This document shows positions 16,421 through 24,209 of a DNA stretch of 54,135 nt, one piece after another (the first letter of the stretch is position 1; each line of letters begins with the position of its first letter). This DNA comes from Sphingobium indicum BiD32 (GTDB lineage Bacteria; Pseudomonadota; Alphaproteobacteria; Sphingomonadales; Sphingomonadaceae). The position numbers and the translations under genes were made by a program. The notes beneath the pieces are model-generated. The model was given only the letters and a program-made list of their open reading frames with translations. It was not told the DNA's origin and did no database searches. Where the stretch lies: NCBI RefSeq assembly GCF_000382885.1, contig NZ_CAVK010000031.1, positions 1 through 54,135 of the forward strand, given 5' to 3'.

Positions 16421-16945
16421 ATGCAAATCAGCCATCGCCTGCTGCTGACCGGCACCGCCGCGCTGGGGACAATTGCGGCACCTGTCACAGCGCAGACGCT
16501 GAACCTGTCGATCGGCATTCCGCGCCTGTCAGTTGCGGAATATCACCGTCCCTATGTCGCCATCTGGGTCGAAAAGGAGGGGGCGACCCCGCGTACCCTG
16601 TCGGTCTGGTACGATTATGACATGAAGAAGGGCGAAGGCACCAAATGGCTGCGTGACGTGCGGCAATGGTGGCGCGCGTCGGGGCGGACGATGCGCTTTC
16701 CGGCTGATGGGGTGACTGGCGCAACCCGCGCGCCGGGTGACAACAAGATCGCATTCGTGGCTGGCAAGGGTCCGCTCGGTACACTCAGCCCCGGCAATTA
16801 CACGTTGATCGTGGAGGCCGCGCGTGAAGTCGGTGGCCGCGAAGTCGTCCGCCTGCCCTTCGCCTGGCCGCCCAAGCCCGGCGCGAGCGTCAAGGCGCAG
16901 GGCAGTGCAGAATTGGGCGCCGTCGCCCTGAATTTCAGCAAATAA
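16421..16945 (+). CDS. DUF2271 exported protein with an FMN-attachment motif
   Basis: This 174-residue secreted protein belongs to the DUF2271 family. The signal peptide covers about residues 1-24 (ending PVTAQ). The mature part is beta-rich (YVAIWVEKE, LSVWYDYD, KWLRDVRQWW). Residues 96-102 read DGVTGAT, which matches the ApbE flavinylation motif D-x-x-(S/T)-G-A-(S/T), as in NqrC and RnfG. T102 would carry FMN through a phosphoester bond. An ApbE gene lies two genes downstream, so this is probably the carrier protein it modifies. It follows the PepSY gene by 12 bases. The predicted role is a periplasmic flavoprotein moving electrons to ferric substrates; this is inference from the motif and neighbours. 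Confidence 0.88.
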   Translation: MQISHRLLLTGTAALGTIAAPVTAQTLNLSIGIPRLSVAEYHRPYVAIWVEKEGATPRTLSVWYDYDMKKGEGTKWLRDVRQWWRASGRTMRFPADGVTGATRAPGDNKIAFVAGKGPLGTLSPGNYTLIVEAAREVGGREVVRLPFAWPPKPGASVKAQGSAELGAVALNFSK

Positions 16946-16954
16946 GGGGATAGG

Positions 16955-17845
16955 ATGATGAAAGCCAGACTGATGATCGCGGGCGCGTTGGCCGCCCTGA
17001 TGCTGCCCGCCACCGCGCAGGCGCACCGCCAGTGGATGATGCCATCCTCCACCACCCTGTCGGGTAATGAAAGCTGGATCACGGTCGACGCTGCCGTGTC
17101 CAATGACCTTTTCTATTTCGAGCATGTGCCGATGCGGACGGACGGCATCGTCGTGACCCAGCCGGACGGCAGCGCGGGCAAGATCGAAAATGCCGCCACC
17201 GGGAAATATCGCTCAACCTTCGACGTGCATCTGACCCAGCCGGGCACCTATCGCATCGGCAGTGCGACGACGATGGTGATGGGCAGCTATATGCTGAACG
17301 GCAAGCAGGAACGGCTGCCGCGCGGCACGACCAAGGACAAGCTGGCCAGCGTCATTCCGGCGGGCGCAACCGACGTGCAGGTGGCGGAAGCCTCCAACCG
17401 CAACGAGATTTTCGTGACGCTGGGCGCGCCCAGCACCGGCCTGTTCAAGCCGACCGGATCGGGTATCGAGCTGGTCCCGGTGACCCACCCCAATGATCTG
17501 GTGTCGGGCGAGACCGCGAGCTTTCAGTTCCTGCTGGACGGCAAGCCTGCGTCCGGCCTGAAGGTTACCGTCATCCCCGGCGGTATCCGCTATCGCGATG
17601 CGCTGGGCCAGATGGACCTTGTCGCGGACCAGGACGGCAAGGTCGCCATCACCTGGCCACAGCCGGGCATGTACTGGCTGAACGCCAGTGTCGGCGGCGG
17701 TCGTGAGGGCGGCGAAGGCGGCGGCCCCGGTGGTCCTGGTGCAGGTGCGCCAGGCGCAGCCCCCGCGCCCCGTCCCGCCCGTCCGGCTGGCCCGCCGCCG
17801 CGCCGCGCCTCTTATGTCAGCACGCTGGAAGTCCTGGCCCCCTGA
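16955..17845 (+). CDS. DUF4198 exported protein (possible metal-binding periplasmic protein)
   Basis: This 296-residue protein has a signal peptide likely cleaved after AQA (residue 23), leaving H24 at the mature N-terminus (HRQWMMPS). The DUF4198 body is beta-sandwich-like and includes YFEHVPM and PGTYRIGSATTMVMGSYMLN. Around residues 235-290 the chain ends in a Gly/Pro/Ala-rich tail (GGPGGPGAGAPGAAPAPRPA), followed by YVSTLEVLAP. Such proteins are often found with TonB receptors and PepSY or ApbE genes and are thought to help metal uptake. A free N-terminal His is a potential metal ligand. It is separated from DUF2271 by nine bases. The exact function is unknown. Confidence 0.85.
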   Translation: MMKARLMIAGALAALMLPATAQAHRQWMMPSSTTLSGNESWITVDAAVSNDLFYFEHVPMRTDGIVVTQPDGSAGKIENAATGKYRSTFDVHLTQPGTYRIGSATTMVMGSYMLNGKQERLPRGTTKDKLASVIPAGATDVQVAEASNRNEIFVTLGAPSTGLFKPTGSGIELVPVTHPNDLVSGETASFQFLLDGKPASGLKVTVIPGGIRYRDALGQMDLVADQDGKVAITWPQPGMYWLNASVGGGREGGEGGGPGGPGAGAPGAAPAPRPARPAGPPPRRASYVSTLEVLAP

Positions 17846-17904
17846 CCATCGCGATCCGCATCGCAATCCCGCCCGACCTGTCGCCCGGCTCGTTCGCCGG
17901 GCGT

Positions 17905-18813
17905 GTGCGGGCGGGTCGTATCGTGACGCTGGGCGGGCCGACCATGGGGACCAGTTGGTCCGCTACACTGGTCGATCCGCCCGCCGGTTGCGCTACGGTG
18001 ATCGAGAATGTGCTGGCCCGCATCATCGCCCAGATGAGCAACTGGGAAGCCGATTCCGCCATCAGCCGATTCAACCGCGCGCCTGTCGGGGAATGGATGA
18101 TCCTTCCGCTGGACATGCTGACGGTTTTGCATGCGGGGTTGGACATGGCCCGCCTGTCGGGCGGTGCGTTCGATCCCGCCATCGGTCATCTGGTTGATCA
18201 ATGGGGTTTTGGTCCCGCCAGCCTGCCCCACCCTGCGCCATCGCTTCGCAGCCCGCCATGGCAGGCGATCGCGCTGGAGGGGGACAAAGCGCGCCGCCTC
18301 GCTGATGTCGCGCTTGATTTTTCAGGCATTGCCAAGGGGTTTGCGGTCGATGCCATTGCGGCAGCGCTACGCGCGCTGGGCGTTACCAACTTCCTGGTCG
18401 AAATCGGCGGCGAATTGCACGGCGAAGGCGTGAAGCCCGACATGCAGCCATGGTGGGTCGATGTCGAGCCACCTCCGGGCCTTGCCATCCCCGTCCTGCG
18501 CATCGCCCTGTGCGGCCTCTCGGTCGCGACATCGGGCGACTATCGCCGCTACCGCATGGATGGCGAAGCAAGGCTATCGCACAGCATAGATCCAGCGCGT
18601 GGCGCGCCGATCGCGCCGGGTGTCGCGTCCGTCACCGTGCTGCACGACAGCGCCATGCTGGCCGACGCCTGGGCCACCGCGATTACCGTGCTGGGACCAG
18701 ATCGGGGCATGGCGCTGGCCACCCGCCACGCCCTGCCCGCCCGACTGGTGCTGCGGACCCCAGGCGGCGCGCAGGAATATATGACCCCGGCGCTGGCCGC
18801 GATGCTGGAATGA
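17905..18813 (+). CDS. apbE: FAD:protein FMN transferase
   Basis: ApbE moves FMN from FAD onto a Thr or Ser of a target protein. The 302-residue frame has the family landmarks: TMGTSWSATL, MSNWEADSAISRFN (about 44-57), GGAFDPAIGHLVDQWGF, DFSGIAKGFAVDAI and LVEIGGELHGEG. The start is uncertain: GTG 17905 has only a weak ribosome site, and the sequence back to the DUF4198 stop has no better codon. Many ApbE proteins are periplasmic lipoproteins, but no signal peptide or lipobox is visible here. It may act in the cytoplasm, or the start may be unusual. It closes the PepSY-DUF2271-DUF4198 operon and its obvious target is the DGVTGAT motif of the DUF2271 protein. Confidence 0.92.
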   Translation: MRAGRIVTLGGPTMGTSWSATLVDPPAGCATVIENVLARIIAQMSNWEADSAISRFNRAPVGEWMILPLDMLTVLHAGLDMARLSGGAFDPAIGHLVDQWGFGPASLPHPAPSLRSPPWQAIALEGDKARRLADVALDFSGIAKGFAVDAIAAALRALGVTNFLVEIGGELHGEGVKPDMQPWWVDVEPPPGLAIPVLRIALCGLSVATSGDYRRYRMDGEARLSHSIDPARGAPIAPGVASVTVLHDSAMLADAWATAITVLGPDRGMALATRHALPARLVLRTPGGAQEYMTPALAAMLE

Positions 18814-18852
18814 AGGGGTGGCGTGCGGGCATAAGGCTGCTATGCGAGCCCC

Positions 18853-19164
18853 ATGCACAATCTGGCCGGGACCGTCTCCGTCGATGGGGACAATTATGAA
18901 TGGGAATTGCGGAGCGAACCGCAATGGAGCGATGTGGACGGTTGGAAGGGCATGACCGTCGCCCTGTCCCAACAGGATAGCCAGCGCGGCGCGGTGCTGG
19001 AATTTCCGCCGCCCAAGCGGCTGCTCAAAGGGTTGCAGCGCGGGCGCCTCCAGATCAACGATGCGATCATCGCACGCGGCATTCGCGCGGCCTTGCTGGC
19101 AGGATGGGAACCATCGTCGCGCGGCAAGCCCATGGTGTTCATCGTCGACGCGGACGGCAATTAG
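18853..19164 (+). CDS. conserved hypothetical protein (103 aa)
   Basis: This small soluble protein of 103 residues begins at ATG 18853, 40 bases after apbE, and ends three bases before the convergent piuC gene. It has no signal peptide. The sequence is beta-strand-rich at the start (GTVSVDGDNYEWELRSEPQW), contains a basic helical centre (KRLLKGLQRGRLQINDAI) and ends PMVFIVDADGN. I have a vague recall of similar short proteins in sphingomonads but no function. It could be read through from the iron operon. Codon use matches the core genome, which supports a real gene. Confidence 0.75.
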   Translation: MHNLAGTVSVDGDNYEWELRSEPQWSDVDGWKGMTVALSQQDSQRGAVLEFPPPKRLLKGLQRGRLQINDAIIARGIRAALLAGWEPSSRGKPMVFIVDADGN

Positions 19165-19167
19165 GCG

Positions 19168-19851
19168 TCAGCTTTCGGCCCAGCGGCGCAGCAGATTATG
19201 ATAGATTCCGGTCAGGCGGATGACTTCGCCATGGTCCTGCCCCAGCGTTCCGCCCAATTCCTGCACGCTTCGATCAAGGTCGAACAATATCTGCCGGGCG
19301 GCATCGTCGCGGATCATCGACTGGAGCCAGAAGAAACTCGCGACCCGCCGCCCGCGCGTCACCGGTTCGACACGGTGGAGGGACGATGACGGGTAGAGGA
19401 CCGCATGGCCCGCGGGCAGCTTGACGCTCTGCACCCCGAAATTGGTTTCGATCGTCAATTCGCCGCCATCATAGGCGTCCGGCTCTTCCAGAAAGACGGT
19501 GATCGACAGGTCGGACCGAACGCGAAATCCCGTCCCGGCCTGAATTCGCACGGCATTATCGACATGGACGCCGAATGCCTGACCGCCCGCATAGCTGTTG
19601 AACAGCGGCGGAAAGACCTTGAGCGGCAGTGCGGCGGCGATGAACAGGGGCGACTGGCCGAGTGCGTCCAATATCATCTGCCCGGCCTGTTTGGCGGCGG
19701 GAGCCTCCTCCGGCAATTGCAGGTTGCGTTTGGCCAAGGCAGATTGCGGGCCGGAGGTGACGTTGCCGTCCACCCATTCCGCGCCGTCAATCAGCGCGCG
19801 GATCGCGGCCACGCTGGCAGCGTCGATCAGGTCAGGAATGGCAATCAGCAT
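19168..19851 (-). CDS. piuC: PKHD-type Fe(II)/2-oxoglutarate hydroxylase (PiuC/YbiX)
   Basis: This 227-residue oxygenase belongs to the PiuC family, which is regularly linked to catecholate-siderophore receptors and iron starvation. The iron ligands are H96 and D98 (GVHVDNAV) and H159 ([10 protein letters not shown]); R169 would bind 2-oxoglutarate. The C-terminal motif with [15 protein letters not shown] is typical of the family. It begins 15 bases after tonB on the same strand, so the two form a short operon behind iron boxes at 20678-20703, with the Fiu-like receptor upstream. Its substrate is not established. Confidence 0.92.
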   Translation of the reverse strand: MLIAIPDLIDAASVAAIRALIDGAEWVDGNVTSGPQSALAKRNLQLPEEAPAAKQAGQMILDALGQSPLFIAAALPLKVFPPLFNSYAGGQAFGVHVDNAVRIQAGTGFRVRSDLSITVFLEEPDAYDGGELTIETNFGVQSVKLPAGHAVLYPSSSLHRVEPVTRGRRVASFFWLQSMIRDDAARQILFDLDRSVQELGGTLGQDHGEVIRLTGIYHNLLRRWAES

Positions 19852-19866
19852 GAAGTTCGCTTTATC

Positions 19867-20634
19867 TCAGGCCGCGTCGCTGCGCAGGACGAAGGGGATT
19901 TCGACCACGCCCCGGACCCGCATCGGCTGACCATTGCGGATGACCGGGGACCAGCGCCATTTCCGCACCGCGTCGCGCGCCGCTTCGTCCAGCCGGGCAA
20001 AGCCGCTGCTCTGCGACACGGCGATACTGTCGACCGCGCCATCCACGCCCAGCGTCAGCGTCAGCACGACCGTGCCCTGTTCCCGCTTGCGACGGCTTTC
20101 GATGGGGTAGCGTGGCGGCTTGCCCGCGATCATCTGCGCGCTGAGATCGCCGCCCTGGATCAGACTGGGCGGAGCTGGCGACACAGCAGCAGGTGACGGG
20201 GTCGGCGTCACCAAGACAGTGCGTTGCGGGGTCGGCACCGGCACCGGATCGGGCGTCGTCTGCACGGTCTGGACGGGCTGCACCGGCGTCTGGACGATCG
20301 GCGGGGGCGCGACGATTTCGGGTGTTGAGGGTGGCGGCGGCGGCGTGTCTGCGGAGGGCGGTGGCGGTGGTGGCGAAAGGTTGACGACCGTGAGCTTGGT
20401 CTCCTGAACACGCTGAACATGGGTGCGAAGCTCGATCAGCGCGCCGATCAACAGGATATGCAGGACCAGGATCGCCGCGATGACCGGGATGTTGGGGCGT
20501 GATCGTGCACCATAACGGTCGGGTGCAGGCGGTTGCGGGTGCGGCTTGGCGACGTCGGCAACAGGTTTACGGACAATATCATGCGTCAGGTCGGGCAGGA
20601 AATCGTCGATTGGCCGACTTGCAGCATGGAGCAT
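19867..20634 (-). CDS. tonB: energy transducer TonB
   Basis: TonB links the inner-membrane proton motive force to outer-membrane receptors. This 255-residue protein has a cytoplasmic stretch of about 47 residues, one membrane anchor at about 48-68 (PVIAAILVLHILLIGALI), a long Pro-rich periplasmic spacer (about 85-160) and a C-terminal TonB domain (YPIESRRKREQGTVVLTLTL and ARLDEAARDAVRKWRWSPV). The cytoplasmic N-terminus is longer than in E. coli. The start at 20634 is preceded by an AAAGG-type site. It lies between the Fiu-like receptor and piuC, so it is probably dedicated to iron-siderophore uptake. The exbB and exbD genes are not in the window. Confidence 0.93.
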   Translation of the reverse strand: MLHAASRPIDDFLPDLTHDIVRKPVADVAKPHPQPPAPDRYGARSRPNIPVIAAILVLHILLIGALIELRTHVQRVQETKLTVVNLSPPPPPPSADTPPPPPSTPEIVAPPPIVQTPVQPVQTVQTTPDPVPVPTPQRTVLVTPTPSPAAVSPAPPSLIQGGDLSAQMIAGKPPRYPIESRRKREQGTVVLTLTLGVDGAVDSIAVSQSSGFARLDEAARDAVRKWRWSPVIRNGQPMRVRGVVEIPFVLRSDAA

Positions 20635-20677
20635 GGCAACGCCTTTCTTCCCTTGAACCCGATCCTCGCCTCGTAAC

Positions 20678-20703
20678 GCGAACCATAATGCGAATCAATT
20701 GCG
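20678..20703. promoter_or_regulatory. candidate iron boxes upstream of tonB-piuC
   Basis: GCGAACC (20678) and GCGAATCAATTGCG (20690-20703) repeat the GCGAA half-site with a 12-base step, 45-70 bases upstream of the tonB start. The pattern resembles the boxes at 15690-15718 and 23144-23190. Confidence 0.5.
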
Positions 20704-20772
20704 TTATTTACTTAGGGGTGGGACGGGCAGCGACCCGAGGAGGATGGAGTGTATCGCCGCCCGTCCGCTACC

Positions 20773-20795
20773 CCCGGCAAGGGACTGATGCCGGG
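20773..20795 (-). terminator. hairpin downstream of the Fiu-like receptor gene
   Basis: CCCGGCA (20773-20779) and TGCCGGG (20789-20795) form a 7-bp stem with a nine-base loop, 18 bases past the receptor stop. No U run follows, so termination would be imperfect and some readthrough into tonB is possible. Confidence 0.4.
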
Positions 20796-20812
20796 AGAAC
20801 AGGGTTGGAGTA

Positions 20813-23110
20813 TTACAGCTTGTAGCCCAGGGTCAGCACCCAGGAGCGACCCTCGCCGGGGTTGGCCCAGCCATTGTTGCGGACGCTGCTGTAATATTTT
20901 TCGTTGGTGAAGTTCTGGACGTTCAGCTGCGCACTGAACTTTTCCGTGATCGGGTAGGACAGCATCGCCCGGTGGACCAGATAATCGTCGGTCTTGTACA
21001 TTGGTGCGCCGGTAATGTTGCTCAGATACCAACTGCCCTGATAGGTCAGGCCATAACCCAGTTCGAGGCCGAACGGGAGCGTATAGGTGGTGAACAGGCT
21101 GCCTGAATGTTTCGGATTGTTCGTCATCGGATTACCCGCCTGGGTATCGACTACGCCCGCTGCCTTCTGGAAGTCCGAAATGCTCTGGATCACCTTCGTA
21201 TCCAGATAGGTGTAGTTGGCAAAGACCGTCCAGGCATCGGTAATGTTGCCCGACGCACCCAGCGTAAAGCCGTCCACGCGATTGCGACCGTCATTCACCG
21301 GCAGATTGCCGATCAGGGGATCATTGCTGGCGACGCGATAATTGGTCCGCTCGTTGCGGAACAGGGCGGCGGTCAGTTGCAGCTTCGCGTCGAACAGGTC
21401 GATCTTGCCACCAATCTCGTAATTGACGGCCTGTTCGGGCTTCGCTTCGCATGGGTCGTTGAACAGGTTGGCCGCCGTTGCCAGCCCGCACCCTGCGCGG
21501 ACGGTCGTGGCAGTCGGGTTCTTGCTGTTGCCATAAGCAATATAGAGGCTGGCATTTTCCGCTGGCTTGTAGACCAGACCGATGCGGTAGGAGAACAGAT
21601 TGTCGGTCGCATTCTGCGATGCGCCTGCCGTGTAGGCACCGCCGGTCGCGGGGGTTGCGATCGTGTCGGTGCGGAAGCGGGCGCGGTTATGTTCGTAGCG
21701 GACGCCACCGTTGATTTCGAGCTGATCGACGATCTTGACCGCTGCAAAGGCGTAGGCCGCGACGTTGAACAGGTCGCCATCCTGATGGCCAGTGCGGATC
21801 GCGTTGACAGGGCCGGTGTAGATGGCATTGGGGTTGCTGATGCTGATCGGGTCGAGCACCGGATTGGGCAGCGCGCCGCCCGCATTGCGCAGGACATTGC
21901 CGTTATCCAGCGCATAATCTTCCTGCAACATCGACGTGCCAAGCACCAGCGTATGGCCGCCGGGGAAATTGAAGGTCAGGTCGAGTTGGTTATACAGCGT
22001 GTCGTTGACGGAATCGCGGTAGCCGCCGCGCGGGCCGCTGGGATAATAGGTTCCGGGCACCTGTCCGGCAGCACAGGCCAGGCCAGTCGGGGTCTGGCCA
22101 TTGGCGAGGCAGAAGCTGCCCTGTGGCGGGTTGACGATCAGCTTCTGTTCCACCCGCTGCCAGCGCGACAGGTTGCGGACGGCGAGCAGGTCGCTGAAGC
22201 GATGGTCGAAAATGGCGGTGGCCTGGTCGATCGTCTGATCCTGACGATCCAGATTCTTATAGCCATAATAGCCGCTATAGGGCGCGCCTGGCAGCGGGCC
22301 GTCATAGAGGGCATTCTTGTAATAGGGCACGCCATAGAGCGGCGTATTCTTGTCCTCCTGATGCGTGAACAGCAGCGTCAGCGAGGTCGGACCATCGACG
22401 CCGAACTTGACCGACGGCGCAACGCCCCAGCGCTCATAACGGTCGACATCGCGGGCCGGAACGTCATTTTCATGATACATGGCGTTGAGGCGTACGGCGA
22501 CGAAGTCCGAGACGCGGACATTGCTGTCGATGGTCGCGCGATAATAATCGGACGTGCCGACGCCCGCCTGGACCAGCGTTTCGTCATCGGCCTTGGGCCG
22601 CTTGGTCACGATGTTGATATTGCCACCGATCGAGCCGGAGCCACCGAACACGGAATTGGCGCCGTTGGTCACTTCGATCTGTTCGACGTTGAAGGGGTCG
22701 GTGCGGCTATATTGCGCGCTGTCGCGGACGCCGTCGATGCTGATGTCAGTATTGGCGCTCTGGCCGCGCAGGTTGATGCTGTCGCCATAGCCTCCGCCGC
22801 CTTCGCCCGCGCCAAAGGTGATGCCCGGAATGGTGGACAGCACGTCGCGCAGCGTCAGCAGATTCTGTTTGCGGATGGTCTGGTTACCGATCACCGTGAT
22901 CGTTTGGGGCGTATCGAGCAGCGGGCGCACATATTTGGGCGATTCCGCCTTCTCGACCTTGACCTCGGACTCGTCGATCGCGGTGTCGGTGACGGTCATG
23001 CCGCCCAGCTTGGGCGCGGGCGCTTCCTGCGCATGGGCGCCGGTCGCAAAGGCCATGGCGCCGACGCAGCCGAGGGCAAGAAAAGACGAACGCGACAGTG
23101 AGTTGGACAT
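20813..23110 (-). CDS. fiu: TonB-dependent catecholate siderophore receptor (Fiu-like)
   Basis: This outer-membrane receptor imports ferric catecholate siderophores. The start is ATG 23110 with AAGGGGA upstream (the frame is open to 23170), giving 765 residues. A signal peptide of about 28 residues ends in GAHAQ. The plug domain (about 60-190) includes the DTPQTITVIGNQTI and LRDVLSTIPGITFGAGEGG motifs typical of the Fiu/FhuA subgroup. The 22-strand barrel follows and ends in VLTLGYKL with an aromatic residue near the C-terminus. Upstream are two copies of an iron-box-like repeat. The neighbouring tonB and piuC genes match the classic fiu-ybiX arrangement. Substrate choice is inferred from family resemblance. 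Confidence 0.92.
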   Translation of the reverse strand: MSNSLSRSSFLALGCVGAMAFATGAHAQEAPAPKLGGMTVTDTAIDESEVKVEKAESPKYVRPLLDTPQTITVIGNQTIRKQNLLTLRDVLSTIPGITFGAGEGGGGYGDSINLRGQSANTDISIDGVRDSAQYSRTDPFNVEQIEVTNGANSVFGGSGSIGGNINIVTKRPKADDETLVQAGVGTSDYYRATIDSNVRVSDFVAVRLNAMYHENDVPARDVDRYERWGVAPSVKFGVDGPTSLTLLFTHQEDKNTPLYGVPYYKNALYDGPLPGAPYSGYYGYKNLDRQDQTIDQATAIFDHRFSDLLAVRNLSRWQRVEQKLIVNPPQGSFCLANGQTPTGLACAAGQVPGTYYPSGPRGGYRDSVNDTLYNQLDLTFNFPGGHTLVLGTSMLQEDYALDNGNVLRNAGGALPNPVLDPISISNPNAIYTGPVNAIRTGHQDGDLFNVAAYAFAAVKIVDQLEINGGVRYEHNRARFRTDTIATPATGGAYTAGASQNATDNLFSYRIGLVYKPAENASLYIAYGNSKNPTATTVRAGCGLATAANLFNDPCEAKPEQAVNYEIGGKIDLFDAKLQLTAALFRNERTNYRVASNDPLIGNLPVNDGRNRVDGFTLGASGNITDAWTVFANYTYLDTKVIQSISDFQKAAGVVDTQAGNPMTNNPKHSGSLFTTYTLPFGLELGYGLTYQGSWYLSNITGAPMYKTDDYLVHRAMLSYPITEKFSAQLNVQNFTNEKYYSSVRNNGWANPGEGRSWVLTLGYKL

Positions 23111-23143
23111 GTTTAGCAAATCCCCTTTGATGTTGGGGAAGCT

Positions 23144-23190
23144 GCTATTGCGAACCTTTCTCAGAGTCAACGCTATTGCGAATAATTATT
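23144..23190. promoter_or_regulatory. duplicated iron-box-like repeat before the Fiu-like receptor
   Basis: GCTATTGCGAA occurs at 23144-23154 and again at 23172-23182, exactly 28 bases apart; the second continues as TAATTATT. The copy at 23172 overlaps the last codons of the upstream RHH gene. The spacing puts both on about the same face of the helix. Confidence 0.6.
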
Positions 23191-23469
23191 ATCTTTGTCG
23201 CAAATCGCGCGGGCAAAGAGCCAGCAGCGGATGGCGCTCGCCAGATTGGGGGGATCAGATGCGCCCATGCGGGCAAGATCGATGCGGGCGATGAGGGCGT
23301 TGAGCGGCAGCGATTCACGCTGGGCGTGATCGCGCAGTGCGTCCCAGAATATCGGTTCCAGGCTGATCGCGGTCTGGTGCCCCGCAATGGTCACGCTGCG
23401 CTTGACCGGCGGGGCGAAGGGCGACGCCAAGGGGCCATCCGGCCCGTCCATGGCGTCGCCGCTCATCAT
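23173..23469 (-). CDS. small ribbon-helix-helix-like protein
   Basis: This short protein starts at ATG 23469, overlapping the phaB stop by one base (TGATG), and has 98 residues. The central part (KRSVTIAGHQTAISLEPIFWDALRD...) has the strand-helix-helix pattern of the RHH_4 family: a strand around RSVTIAGHQTAISL, then helix 1 and helix 2 (LPLNALIARIDLARM). A conserved tail with LASAIRCWLFARA follows. RHH proteins usually bind DNA as dimers, but this subgroup has no defined target. It is the last gene of the hemH-phaB transcription unit. Its final codons contain an iron-box-like repeat of the next gene, which limits how that end can evolve. Confidence 0.82.
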   Translation of the reverse strand: MMSGDAMDGPDGPLASPFAPPVKRSVTIAGHQTAISLEPIFWDALRDHAQRESLPLNALIARIDLARMGASDPPNLASAIRCWLFARAICDKDNNYSQ

Positions 23470-24191
23470 CAATACATATGCTGGCCGCCGTTGATCGACA
23501 GCGTGCTGCCTGTCACGAAGCCGCCATCCTCGCTGCAGAAGAAGGCGACGCCGCGCGCGATTTCATGCGCCTGCCCCAGACGGCCGACCGGGATTTTGGC
23601 GACGATCTTTTCGAGGACCGGCGCGGGGACAGCGGCGACCATGTCGGTGTCGACATAGCCGGGCGCGATGGCGTTGACGGTCACGCCGACCTTGGCCCCT
23701 TCCTGCGCCAGCGCCTTGGTAAAGCCGTGGATGCCCGATTTGGCGGCGGCATAATTGACCTGGCCATATTGACCCGCCTGCCCGTTGATCGAACCGATAT
23801 TGACGATCCGGCCCCAGCCGCGTTCGCGCATCCCGCCAAAGGTCGCCTTGGCCATGTTGAAGCAGCCGCCCAGATTGATGCGCATGACTTCATTCCAATC
23901 GTCAAAGCTCATCTTGGCCAGCACGCCGTCGCGGGTGATGCCGGCATTGTTGACGACGATATCGACCGGACCAAGCGCATCGGCGACCGCTGCGCAGCCA
24001 TCAAGGCAAGCCTGATGATCGCCGACGTCCCATTTGAAAGCTGCGATACCGGTGGCTTCGGTAAAGGCCTGCGCCTTGGCGTCATTGCCGCCATAATTGG
24101 CCGCAACGGTATAACCCATATCGCGCAACGCCAGGCTGATCGCCTCGCCAATGCCGCGTGTCCCGCCCGTCACGATCGCTACTCTCGACAT
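23469..24191 (-). CDS. phaB: acetoacetyl-CoA reductase
   Basis: PhaB reduces acetoacetyl-CoA to (R)-3-hydroxybutyryl-CoA with NADPH for polyhydroxybutyrate synthesis. This 240-residue short-chain dehydrogenase has the cofactor motif TGGTRGIG (8-15), NNAG at 81-84 and the catalytic set S134, Y147 and K151 (SINGQAGQYGQVNYAAAK). The sequence around S134 and the C-terminal GFVTGSTLSINGGQHMY match the PhaB subgroup rather than fatty-acid FabG. It sits between hemH (18 bases upstream) and the RHH gene. No phaA or phaC gene is in the window. Confidence 0.9.
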   Translation of the reverse strand: MSRVAIVTGGTRGIGEAISLALRDMGYTVAANYGGNDAKAQAFTEATGIAAFKWDVGDHQACLDGCAAVADALGPVDIVVNNAGITRDGVLAKMSFDDWNEVMRINLGGCFNMAKATFGGMRERGWGRIVNIGSINGQAGQYGQVNYAAAKSGIHGFTKALAQEGAKVGVTVNAIAPGYVDTDMVAAVPAPVLEKIVAKIPVGRLGQAHEIARGVAFFCSEDGGFVTGSTLSINGGQHMY

Positions 24192-24209
24192 ATGCGCATC
24201 CTTCCCTGA

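Noticed and set aside
21107..23101. A 664-codon plus-strand frame opposite the Fiu-like receptor.
   Set aside because: It has no ribosome site or recognisable domain, and the minus strand encodes a complete TonB receptor with a signal peptide.
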